Source of the DNA: Clostridiales bacterium
GTDB lineage: Bacteria > Bacillota > Clostridia > Oscillospirales > Acutalibacteraceae
Assembly: GCA_021200075.1 (NCBI GenBank)
Contig: JAJQGZ010000133.1
Span: 1 to 5,369, forward strand
Direction of reading: 5' to 3'
DNA length: 5,369 nt
In this document: positions 1 through 5,369 of the stretch, in pieces
How positions within the stretch are numbered: position 1 is the first letter of the stretch
Layout: each line of letters begins with the position of its first letter
Made by a program: the position numbers and the translations under genes
Notes under the pieces: generated by a model
Told to the model about the DNA's origin: nothing
Database searches by the model: none
Seen by the model: the letters and a program-made list of their open reading frames with translations, nothing else

Positions 1-45
1 GAGATCTACACCGTCTATTTCGTCGGCAGCTTCAGATGGGTATAA
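1..45 (+). CDS. C-terminal end of an unidentified upstream gene (partial)
   Basis: The first frame of the window is open from the left edge and ends at a TAA at 43-45, giving the 14-residue tail EIYTVYFVGSFRWV. The tail is rich in aromatic and hydrophobic residues. The stop lies 30 bases before the yfmF start, which fits the tight packing of the genes downstream, so this is probably the end of the preceding gene of the same operon. The other two forward frames run on into yfmF without looking like protein ends. The fragment is too short to assign to a family, and no function is proposed. Confidence 0.5.
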   Translation, partial: EIYTVYFVGSFRWV

Positions 46-62
46 GATACAGGTATTTATTC

Positions 63-67
63 GGAGG
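63..67 (+). promoter_or_regulatory. Ribosome binding site of yfmF, supports a TTG start
   Basis: GGAGG lies 8 bases before the TTG at 76-78. No ATG or GTG sits at a suitable distance, and the protein from this TTG (MEFSKIQISDGV) begins as expected for the family, so the site decides in favour of the non-ATG start. Confidence 0.75.
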
Positions 68-75
68 AATCACAG

Positions 76-1353
76 TTGGAATTTTCAAAAATTCAAATAT
101 CCGACGGAGTAGAGCTTATCAGCGTACCCGCCGACAGGTTTAAAACTAACGAAATATCTTTCAATCTTGCGCTTGAGCTTAATGAGGATACTGCGGCGGC
201 AAATGCGCTTGCAATCTTTATGCTTTCGAGAAAAGGCAGGGAATACCCCGATATGCAAAGCTTAAACCGCCGTCTTGCGGGTCTTTACGGTGCGGCTCTT
301 TCGGCGGCTGTTACAAAGGTTGGGGAAAACCAGGTGCTTCACCTCGATTTAACTGCGCTCGACGACCGTTTCTCTTTTGACGGGGAGAGCATTGCTTACG
401 ATTGTGTACGGCTTTTGTCCTCGCTTTTGTTCGACCCCAAGCTTGACGAAAATGGCTACTTTTACGAGGCTGATGTCGAAGCGGAAAAAAGGCTTCTTAT
501 TGAAAAAATCGCCTCCGAGGAAAATGAAAAAAGAACCTATGTCCTCAGGAAAACCGAGGAGCTTATGTTTACAAATGAGCCTTACGGAATAAACAGATAT
601 TCAACTCCCGAAAGGGTTAAGGCGCTCACACCCGACGATGTTCTTTCCGCTTGGAAAAATATGCTTTCAAGCGCAAAGGTGTGCGTTACGGTTGTCGGCA
701 ATACCGACAGCGAAAGGATTGCCACTTTGCTCACCGACTGCTTTGCAAAAATAAAAAGGGAATATAAAGAGCCTGTTGACGCTGTTTTTGTACCCGAAAG
801 CAAGAAAGTGAATAAAGCCGTGGAACGCATTGATATAAAGCAGGGCAAGCTCGTTCTCGGTTTTCGTGTAAATATGAAGCCCGATAATGATATGGCCCCT
901 GCAATGCACAGCTTTTGCGATATTTTCGGCGGCGGCCCGTATTCAAAGCTTTTTGCAAATGTCAGGGAAAAGCTGAGCCTGTGCTATTACTGTTCTGCAA
1001 GGTATACCCGTCTTAAAAGTTGTATTATGATACAGTGCGGTTGTAATGAAGAAAATATGGATACGGCGGTCAACGAAATATTAAATCAGCTTGAGGAAAT
1101 CAAAAAAGGCAATTTTGACGAGGAATTTAATTCTTCAAAGCTGGCACTTCGTGACACAATACTTTCCGTAAACGATTCTCCGTTTCTTCTTGAAGCATGG
1201 TATTCAAATCAAATAGCCGATCCCGTTATAAAATCGCCAAAGGATTCTATGGCGGAAAACGCCGCAGTGACAAAGGAGCAGGTGCAAAAGTGCGCTTCGC
1301 TTTTAACACTTGATACGGCTTACAGACTTGTTTGCACAAAGGAGGGTGAATGA
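76..1353 (+). CDS. yfmF: YfmF-like M16-family protein lacking the zinc motif (EF-P modification-associated)
   Basis: This 425-residue protein has the two-domain layout of M16 (pitrilysin/MPP-type) peptidases. The N-terminal half should carry the HxxEH zinc motif, but at that place (about residues 45-70) it has FMLSRKGREYPDMQSLNRRL, with no such motif. It is therefore probably not a peptidase by itself. That layout, followed by LAGLYGAAL (68-76), is typical of the YfmF group (B. subtilis YmfF). The C-terminal M16 domain is well kept: GGGPYSKLFANVREKLSLCYY at 285-305, including the conserved Arg (297) and Tyr (304/305) that in M16 enzymes help bind substrate. The length matches the family (about 425). 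Current annotation calls the family EF-P 5-aminopentanol modification-associated; its biochemical role is not established, and no efp gene is in view. It is followed directly by the catalytic-type partner yfmH, so an inactive/active M16 heterodimer is a reasonable inference. Translation starts at TTG. Confidence 0.87.
   Translation: MEFSKIQISDGVELISVPADRFKTNEISFNLALELNEDTAAANALAIFMLSRKGREYPDMQSLNRRLAGLYGAALSAAVTKVGENQVLHLDLTALDDRFSFDGESIAYDCVRLLSSLLFDPKLDENGYFYEADVEAEKRLLIEKIASEENEKRTYVLRKTEELMFTNEPYGINRYSTPERVKALTPDDVLSAWKNMLSSAKVCVTVVGNTDSERIATLLTDCFAKIKREYKEPVDAVFVPESKKVNKAVERIDIKQGKLVLGFRVNMKPDNDMAPAMHSFCDIFGGGPYSKLFANVREKLSLCYYCSARYTRLKSCIMIQCGCNEENMDTAVNEILNQLEEIKKGNFDEEFNSSKLALRDTILSVNDSPFLLEAWYSNQIADPVIKSPKDSMAENAAVTKEQVQKCASLLTLDTAYRLVCTKEGE
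1341..1346 (+). promoter_or_regulatory. Ribosome binding site of yfmH, favours the second of two ATGs
   Basis: AGGAGGG followed by TGA lies at the end of yfmF, just before ATGATG. Counting from the last base of GGAGG (1345), the first ATG (1350) is only 4 bases away and the second (1353) is 7 bases away. The second has the better spacing. Confidence 0.6.
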
Positions 1354-2621
1354 TGAAAGAAATTGTTTCTTCCGCTCTCAGGGAAAAGTATTATGAAATC
1401 AACCACGCTTCCAGTCTTAAAATATATGTTATGCCAAAGGAAAACTATTCCTCGGCATATGCTGTTTTCGGCACAAATTACGGCTCAATAGATACTAAGT
1501 TCAAACGCTCAGACAGGGACGAATGGACAGTTGTGCCGGAGGGTATAGCTCATTTTCTGGAGCATAAGCTTTTTGAAAGCGAGGAGCTTGACGCATTTGA
1601 AAGATATGCAAAAACAGGCGCTTCGGCAAATGCCTATACCTCTTTTGACAAAACCTGTTATCTTTTTCAGTGCAGCGATAATTTTGAGGCTTCACTCGAG
1701 ATACTTCTTGACTTTGTAACCCATCCTTATTTTACCAAGGAGACGGTGGAAAAGGAGCAGGGCATAATCAGGCAGGAAATCACTATGTACTACGATGTCC
1801 CCGGTTGGATGAGCAGCTTTAATCTGCTTAAACTTCTGTACCGCAATCACCCTGTAAAGATTGATATTGCAGGGACGGTTGACTCCATATCTCAGATAAC
1901 GGACAAGCTTTTGTACGATTGCTATGATACTTTTTACAATCTCGGCAATATGGCTCTTGCCGTGGTAGGCAATGTCACCTGCGAGCAGGTGCTGTCGGTC
2001 TGCGACAAAATGCTCAAAAAAGCCGAACCGCTTACAATTGAACGCTCGTTTGAAAGCGAGCCGAGGGATATTGTAGACAATTACTGCGAATACAATCTTT
2101 CCGTCAGTGTACCGGTATTTTCGTTTGGGTATAAGGAAAAGTGCGAAAAGCCGATACAGGATGTCGAAACTATTGTTAAAACAAATATCTTGCTTGAAAT
2201 TCTTGCAGGCGAAACCTCCGAGCTTTATAATTCTATGTTTAAAAAAGAGCTTATCAATTCGAGCTTTTCAAAGGAATATTTTATCGGCAACGGCTATGAA
2301 GCGATAACCTTTGACGGAGAGAGCAACGACCCTCAAACGGTTTGCGATGAAATCAAAAAGGAAATTGCCCGGCTTAAAAAGGACGGCATTTCCGACGAAC
2401 AGTTTGAAACGGTACGCCGTTCTCTTTACGGCAGGGAAATTATGGCGTATAATGATATTGACAGCGTTGCAAACGGATTTATCGGCGCCCACTTCGGCGG
2501 TTATTCGATATTTGATTCGATGCAGATTTATAAAGATGTAACCAAAGCCGATATAGAAAAAAGGCTTTGTGAGGTTATGTTTGAAGAATACAGTGCGCTT
2601 TCAATTGTCAAGGAGAAGTGA
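1353..2621 (+). CDS. yfmH: YfmH-like M16-family zinc metallopeptidase (EF-P modification-associated)
   Basis: This 422-residue protein is an M16 peptidase with an intact inverted zinc motif, HFLEH, at residues 67-71 (His67 and His71 as ligands, Glu70 as the catalytic base). It is followed by KLFE, a hallmark of the YfmH group. A Glu-x6-Glu pair at 135 and 142, within KEQGIIRQE, probably supplies the third zinc ligand. A Gly/Ala-rich ASANAYTSF stretch (90-98) follows, as in other M16 enzymes. The C-terminal half (about 245-422) is the second M16 domain, with GETSELYNSMFKKELI at 286-301. The length matches the family. It is expected to be cytosolic, as no signal peptide is visible. Its neighbour yfmF lacks the zinc site, so the two probably pair as in other split M16 systems; this is inference. 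Current annotation links the family to EF-P 5-aminopentanol modification, but the substrate is unknown. The start at 1353 is chosen by spacing; 1350 would add one Met and overlap yfmF by 4 bases instead of 1. Confidence 0.9.
   Translation: MKEIVSSALREKYYEINHASSLKIYVMPKENYSSAYAVFGTNYGSIDTKFKRSDRDEWTVVPEGIAHFLEHKLFESEELDAFERYAKTGASANAYTSFDKTCYLFQCSDNFEASLEILLDFVTHPYFTKETVEKEQGIIRQEITMYYDVPGWMSSFNLLKLLYRNHPVKIDIAGTVDSISQITDKLLYDCYDTFYNLGNMALAVVGNVTCEQVLSVCDKMLKKAEPLTIERSFESEPRDIVDNYCEYNLSVSVPVFSFGYKEKCEKPIQDVETIVKTNILLEILAGETSELYNSMFKKELINSSFSKEYFIGNGYEAITFDGESNDPQTVCDEIKKEIARLKKDGISDEQFETVRRSLYGREIMAYNDIDSVANGFIGAHFGGYSIFDSMQIYKDVTKADIEKRLCEVMFEEYSALSIVKEK
2611..2615 (+). promoter_or_regulatory. 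Ribosome binding site of lgt, favours ATG over the upstream GTG
   Basis: AGGAG is 2 bases from the in-frame GTG at 2618 and 5 bases from the ATG at 2621. The ATG is both the stronger codon and the better spaced, and it overlaps the yfmH TGA by one base (TGATG). Confidence 0.6.
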
Positions 2622-3736
2622 TGAGCAGCTACACAAGAGTTTATTTTGAAGGGCTCGGAATTGATTTTGAAATTCCGTCGATAGCCTTTTCAATAGGTAG
2701 TTATGAAATTCATTGGTACGGTATAATAATCGCATTCGGCTTTGCGCTTGCCGTTTTGTACGGCGGAAGAAAAGCATATAAATGGAAAATGAGCCTTGAC
2801 GGTATGACCGATGTGCTTATATGGGGTACAATCCTCGGTATAATCTGCGCCAGAGCGTATTATGTCATATTCGAGTGGTCGTATTATAAAGAGCATTTGT
2901 CTGAAATAGTGCAGATATGGAACGGCGGTATAGCTATTTACGGCGGAATAATCGGCGCTTTAATCGGGGCGGCGATAGGCTGTAAAATCGGCAAGGTCGA
3001 TTTCCACAATCTTTTAGACCTCGGTGCGCTCGGACTGCTGATAGGTCAGGGTATCGGCAGATGGGGCAATTTCTTCAATCAGGAAGCGTTCGGCACTAAT
3101 ACCGAAACCGCTCTGTTTCGTATGTGGAGCGTTAAAATACGGGATACTCTTGAAGTGAGTGCGGATACTCTTGCGGCAAAGGGAATCGAGGTTGACCCGA
3201 ATGTGCCTGTTCACCCGACCTTTTTGTATGAAAGTGTGTGGTGTATTCTCGGTTTCTTCATACTTGATTATATTGTTCGCAAAAGGAGAAAATACAAGGG
3301 CGAGATATTCCTACTCTACGGTATATGGTACGGATTTGAGCGTATGATTGTCGAGGGTATGCGCACGGACTCGCTCTACATCGGCGACAGCACTGTAAGA
3401 GTAAGTCAGCTTTTGTCGGCTATTATTGTTGTTTTGGCTTTGGTTTGTCATATTGTCAACATGAACAGATTTAAGAAAAAGACCTTGCCAAACAGGTTGG
3501 TTATCGCACCGGACGGCCCGGACTCTTCGGCGTGGCTGAGGAAGAATAAAGCAGTCGTTCAAACTGTTGTTAAAAACGCTTCAAGTGAGGAAAATTCCGA
3601 AAATGCCGAGAGCATGAGCGCTGATAAAGAAGAAACTCAAGCACAGAATACCGATAAGCAGGAGACGGTTAATTCGTCAACCGCTTCACAGGATAATAAC
3701 GATGATAAGGGGAAAAATGATGTCACAGATAATTGA
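2621..3736 (+). CDS. lgt: Phosphatidylglycerol-prolipoprotein diacylglyceryl transferase with a hydrophilic C-terminal tail
   Basis: Lgt moves a diacylglyceryl group from phosphatidylglycerol to the lipobox cysteine of prolipoproteins, the first step of lipoprotein maturation, in the cytoplasmic membrane. The 371-residue protein shows about seven hydrophobic segments between residues 20 and 280. The family signature GRWGNFFNQEAFG lies at 146-158, whose Arg147, Asn150, Glu155 and Gly158 correspond to E. coli R143, N146, E151 and G154. HWYG (31-34) matches the segment with E. coli Y26; HPTFLYES (198-205) and RTDSL (248-252) are also typical. At the place of E. coli H103 there is Tyr107 (IAIYGGIIG). 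Residues from about 284 to 371 form a charged, low-complexity tail rich in Asp, Glu, Asn, Ser, Thr, Gln and Lys, beyond the usual catalytic core of roughly 260-290 residues. The gene is coupled to yfmH (1-base overlap) and folD (17-base overlap). GTG at 2618 is an alternative start adding one residue. Confidence 0.96.
   Translation: MSSYTRVYFEGLGIDFEIPSIAFSIGSYEIHWYGIIIAFGFALAVLYGGRKAYKWKMSLDGMTDVLIWGTILGIICARAYYVIFEWSYYKEHLSEIVQIWNGGIAIYGGIIGALIGAAIGCKIGKVDFHNLLDLGALGLLIGQGIGRWGNFFNQEAFGTNTETALFRMWSVKIRDTLEVSADTLAAKGIEVDPNVPVHPTFLYESVWCILGFFILDYIVRKRRKYKGEIFLLYGIWYGFERMIVEGMRTDSLYIGDSTVRVSQLLSAIIVVLALVCHIVNMNRFKKKTLPNRLVIAPDGPDSSAWLRKNKAVVQTVVKNASSEENSENAESMSADKEETQAQNTDKQETVNSSTASQDNNDDKGKNDVTDN
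3708..3712 (+). promoter_or_regulatory. Ribosome binding site of folD inside the end of lgt
   Basis: AGGGG lies within the last codons of lgt, 4 bases before the ATG at 3717 and 7 bases before the ATG at 3720. An upstream ATG at 3702 precedes this site, so it is unlikely to be used. Confidence 0.55.
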
Positions 3737-4574
3737 CGGTAAAGCGATATCAAAAAAGGTAAAGTCACAAATCGCCGAGGAAACCGCTGTTCTCAAAGCA
3801 AAGGGAGTAACTCCGGGTCTTGCGGTTATAATAGTCGGCGACGACCCTGCTTCGCAGGTTTATGTCAGGAACAAGGAGAAAGCGTGCGAGGAGGTCGGCT
3901 TTTACAGTGAAAAATTTGCCCTTTCGCAAAATACAACTCAGCAGGAGCTTAATTCTCTCATAAAAGAGCTTAATGCAAGAAAAGAGATTAACGGCATTCT
4001 CTGCCAGCTTCCTCTGCCGTCCCATCTTGACGATAAAGAGGTTATCAATCTTATCGACCCGATTAAGGATGTGGACGCATTCCACCCGGTCAATGTCGGC
4101 GCAATAACGATAGGGGACTATAATTTCCTGCCATGCACCCCTGCCGGCGTTATGGAGCTTATACATTCAACCGGTGTTGATGTTGCAGGCAAAAAGGCTG
4201 TGGTTATGGGCAGGAGCAATATAGTCGGAAAGCCTATGGCGATGCTTCTTTTGCACGAAAATGTCACGGTCGAGATTACTCATTCCAAGACCCGCAATCT
4301 TGCCGAAATTACAAGCCAAGCCGATATTTTGGTTGCGGCGATAGGCAAGGCAAAGTTCGTAACCGCCGATATGGTTAAGGACGGTGCGGTTGTAATAGAT
4401 GTCGGAATGGACAGGGACGAAAACGGAAAGCTTTGCGGCGATGTTGATTTTGAAAGCGTCAAGGATAAATGCTCGTTTATAACTCCCGTTCCCGGCGGAG
4501 TAGGGCCTATGACAATATCAATGCTTATGCGCAACACACTCACCGCCGCTAAAATTCAAAATAATATAGTCTGA
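3720..4574 (+). CDS. folD: Bifunctional methylenetetrahydrofolate dehydrogenase (NADP+) / methenyltetrahydrofolate cyclohydrolase
   Basis: FolD interconverts 5,10-methylene-, 5,10-methenyl- and 10-formyl-tetrahydrofolate in the cytosol, supplying formyl units for purines and initiator tRNA. The 284-residue length is typical of the bacterial enzyme. The catalytic domain has YVRNKEKACEEVG at 48-60, where Tyr48 and Lys52 match the E. coli active-site Tyr50 and Lys54, then GILCQLPLP (92-100, catalytic-site Gln96) and KDVDAFHP (116-123, Asp119). The Rossmann nucleotide-binding domain carries GRSNIVGKP at 164-172, and the C-terminal signature PGGVGPMT is at 258-265. All key residues are present. 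The start at 3720 gives MSQIIDGKAI, the usual family beginning; starts at 3717 (one extra Met) or 3702 would add residues not seen in the family. The gene overlaps lgt by 17 bases in another frame and has its ribosome binding site inside lgt, suggesting translational coupling. No terminator hairpin is visible after the stop. Confidence 0.97.
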   Translation: MSQIIDGKAISKKVKSQIAEETAVLKAKGVTPGLAVIIVGDDPASQVYVRNKEKACEEVGFYSEKFALSQNTTQQELNSLIKELNARKEINGILCQLPLPSHLDDKEVINLIDPIKDVDAFHPVNVGAITIGDYNFLPCTPAGVMELIHSTGVDVAGKKAVVMGRSNIVGKPMAMLLLHENVTVEITHSKTRNLAEITSQADILVAAIGKAKFVTADMVKDGAVVIDVGMDRDENGKLCGDVDFESVKDKCSFITPVPGGVGPMTISMLMRNTLTAAKIQNNIV

Positions 4575-4622
4575 ACATAGTTATGATTGACGACGCCGTT
4601 GTTTACAAAAAAAAGATTTGTC

Positions 4623-4628
4623 AGGTGA
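4623..4628 (+). promoter_or_regulatory. Probable ribosome binding site of the cinA/pncC-like gene
   Basis: AGGTGA lies 5 bases before a TTG at 4634. It is the only good Shine-Dalgarno match in the gap after folD. The ATG at 4583 and the GTG at 4625 have none in front of them. Confidence 0.45.
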
Positions 4629-4633
4629 TTAAT

Positions 4634-5115
4634 TTGGACGCTCCTGAAAAGGTTGTAGATTTACTGATTAAAAAAAGATTATCATATTTCTTTTGCGGAA
4701 TCCTGTACCGGCGGACTTTGTTGCGGTGCGTTTGTAGATGTTACAAATGCTTCCAAGGTGCTTTACGTTTCGTTCGTGATATATGCAAACGAGGCTAAAA
4801 TGGAGTTTTTGGGAGTCGGTGCCGATACTATACTTGAACACGGCGTAGTTTCCGAGGAAGTGGCTCGTGAAATGGCGCAGGGTGTTGCAAAAGCCGCAAA
4901 AAGCGAGGTGGGGGGTTGGTATAACCGGTATTGCCGGGCCCGGCGGCGGTAATGATAAAAAGCCCGTCGGTATGGTCTGCTTCGGCTTTTGTATCAATTC
5001 CGACATTGTGAGCTTTACACAATATTTCGGCGAAATCGGGCGCAATAATGTAAGGAAAGCAAGCGTGGAATTTGTTTATGAAAAACTACGTGCACTTTTA
5101 GATGATATGTGTTAA
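4634..5115 (+). pseudogene. pncC: Frameshifted CinA C-terminal domain protein (PncC-type nicotinamide-nucleotide amidase)
   Basis: Three consecutive frames together encode one stand-alone CinA-C domain. Members of this family hydrolyse nicotinamide mononucleotide to nicotinate mononucleotide and ammonia, in NAD salvage. Frame one gives DAPEKVVDLLIKK up to an A7 run (4670-4676). The next frame gives SFAESCTGGL, YANEAKMEFLGV and EHGVVSEEVAREMAQG up to a G6 run (4910-4915). The last frame gives GITGIAGPGGGNDKKPVG and ends at TAA 5113-5115. Dropping one A and one G joins them with no residue out of place (IKKDYHISFAESC and KSEVGVGITGIAG), giving 159 residues, the normal size for this family (E. 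coli PncC is about 165). Read as written, the first frame stops at 4796-4798 and the second at 4950-4952, so no functional protein is made. Both faults are single extra bases in homopolymers, so a sequencing or assembly artefact cannot be excluded. The N-terminal COG1058 domain of full-length CinA is absent. TTG 4634 is preferred as start; ATG 4583 would add 17 unsupported residues. Confidence 0.88.
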
Positions 5116-5154
5116 AATATCAACCGTAACGCATATATCCCTTGATTATATTGC

Positions 5155-5160
5155 AGAGGA
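5155..5160 (+). promoter_or_regulatory. Ribosome binding site of the PspC-domain gene
   Basis: AGAGGA lies 6 bases before the ATG at 5167, a good match and good spacing. The 51-base gap between the preceding stop and this start is the longest clean intergenic stretch within the main gene run apart from the 59 bases after folD. I see no convincing promoter hexamers or hairpin in it. Confidence 0.6.
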
Positions 5161-5166
5161 TTTATT

Positions 5167-5369
5167 ATGAAAAGGCTTTACAGAAGTAAAAAGGAAAGGG
5201 CGCTTGCCGGGGTATGCGGCGGTATCGCCGTGTGTTTCAATATCGACCCCACGGTTGTAAGGCTCATTTGGGCGTTCATCACTCTTTTGTCCGCAAGTGT
5301 TCCGGGTTTGCTTATTTATATTGTTTGCGCACTCGTCATTCCGGACGAGCCGGATTCCTTTGACACCAC
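5167..5369 (+). CDS. PspC-domain membrane protein (partial, runs off the window)
   Basis: The first 67 complete codons are in view, and the gene continues past the right edge. They form an almost complete PspC domain: MKRLYRSKKERALAGVCGGI, where the basic start and the Leu-Ala-Gly-Val-Cys-Gly-Gly-Ile motif (about residues 13-20) are hallmarks, then FNIDPTVVRLIW (24-35), one hydrophobic membrane segment (about 34-57) and the acidic exit VIPDEPD (57-63). In E. coli, PspC is a membrane component of the phage-shock envelope-stress response; in Gram-positive bacteria small PspC-domain proteins are common and mostly of unknown role, some tied to envelope stress or antibiotic response. Whether this one is a short PspC protein (about 60-80 residues) or carries a further domain cannot be told. 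It follows the broken cinA-like gene by 51 bases in the same direction and may be part of the same transcript. Confidence 0.9.
   Translation, partial: MKRLYRSKKERALAGVCGGIAVCFNIDPTVVRLIWAFITLLSASVPGLLIYIVCALVIPDEPDSFDT

Noticed and set aside
3765..4166. 133-codon open frame on the minus strand inside folD
   Set aside because: Antisense shadow of a strongly conserved gene; no ribosome binding site and no recognisable protein features.
4575..4633. Terminator or small RNA in the 59-base gap after folD
   Set aside because: No stable hairpin is visible. The only notable item is an A8 run at 4607-4614, which is on the wrong strand sense for an intrinsic terminator of folD.
4583..4798. Stand-alone 71-residue reading frame starting at ATG 4583
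   Set aside because: Its middle matches the start of the CinA-C domain and its end is out-of-frame translation after the A7 run. There is no ribosome binding site before 4583. It is part of the broken pncC-like gene.
4668..5045. 125-codon open frame on the minus strand over the broken cinA-like gene
   Set aside because: The + strand encodes all CinA-C motifs here. The antisense product looks like random sequence with no family resemblance.
4867..5115. 82-residue reading frame covering the end of the CinA-C domain
   Set aside because: It holds the genuine C-terminal part of the broken gene, but its own ATG lies out of frame with the real protein at that point, with no sensible start site. 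It is not a separate gene.
5090..5118. Possible promoter for the PspC gene (TGTGTTAAAAT as an extended -10)
   Set aside because: The hexamer 17 bases upstream (GTGCAC) is a poor -35 match, and the AT-rich match overlaps the end of the preceding gene. Too weak to call.
5128..5154. Weak inverted similarity (GCATATAT / ATTATATTGC) as a terminator
   Set aside because: The stem is short, AT-only and mismatched, with no T tract after it.
1..5369. Mobile element, CRISPR array, tRNA/rRNA, defence or toxin-antitoxin system
   Set aside because: No repeats, integrase/transposase motifs, cloverleaf-like segments or defence-type proteins were seen. The window is explained by core housekeeping genes on one strand.

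Overview
The window reads as a stretch of core chromosome from a low-to-mid GC Gram-positive bacterium, most likely a gut-type member of the Clostridia (Oscillospiraceae/Ruminococcaceae-like). This rests on the gene set and order (paired YfmF/YfmH M16 proteins followed by lgt and folD), purine-rich Shine-Dalgarno sites before nearly every gene, and the style of the protein sequences. The species cannot be fixed from the sequence alone. All genes lie on the + strand and are packed with almost no spacing.

Layout: the last 14 codons of an unidentified upstream gene (1-45); yfmF (76-1353), an M16-fold protein without the zinc motif; yfmH (1353-2621), its partner with an intact HFLEH zinc motif; lgt (2621-3736), the membrane enzyme that starts lipoprotein maturation, carrying a long hydrophilic C-terminal tail; folD (3720-4574), the bifunctional one-carbon folate enzyme; a broken CinA-C/PncC-type nicotinamide-nucleotide amidase gene (4634-5115) with two frameshifts; and the start of a PspC-domain membrane protein (5167 to the window edge).

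The first four complete genes form a tightly coupled operon. yfmF/yfmH and yfmH/lgt overlap by 1-4 bases depending on the start chosen, and lgt/folD overlap by 17 bases. Each of these three junctions carries two consecutive in-frame start codons after the ribosome binding site; spacing favours the second one each time. The genes have no obvious single pathway: EF-P-modification-associated M16 proteins, lipoprotein lipidation and folate metabolism are housekeeping functions that share a transcript.

The most notable feature is the cinA/pncC gene. Its protein can be rebuilt perfectly across all family motifs if one base is removed from an A7 run (4670-4676) and one from a G6 run (4910-4915). That is either a recent pseudogene or a pair of homopolymer sequencing errors; transcriptional slippage is a remoter option. 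I found no mobile element, CRISPR array, RNA gene, convincing promoter or convincing terminator, and no evidence for a new biological system.
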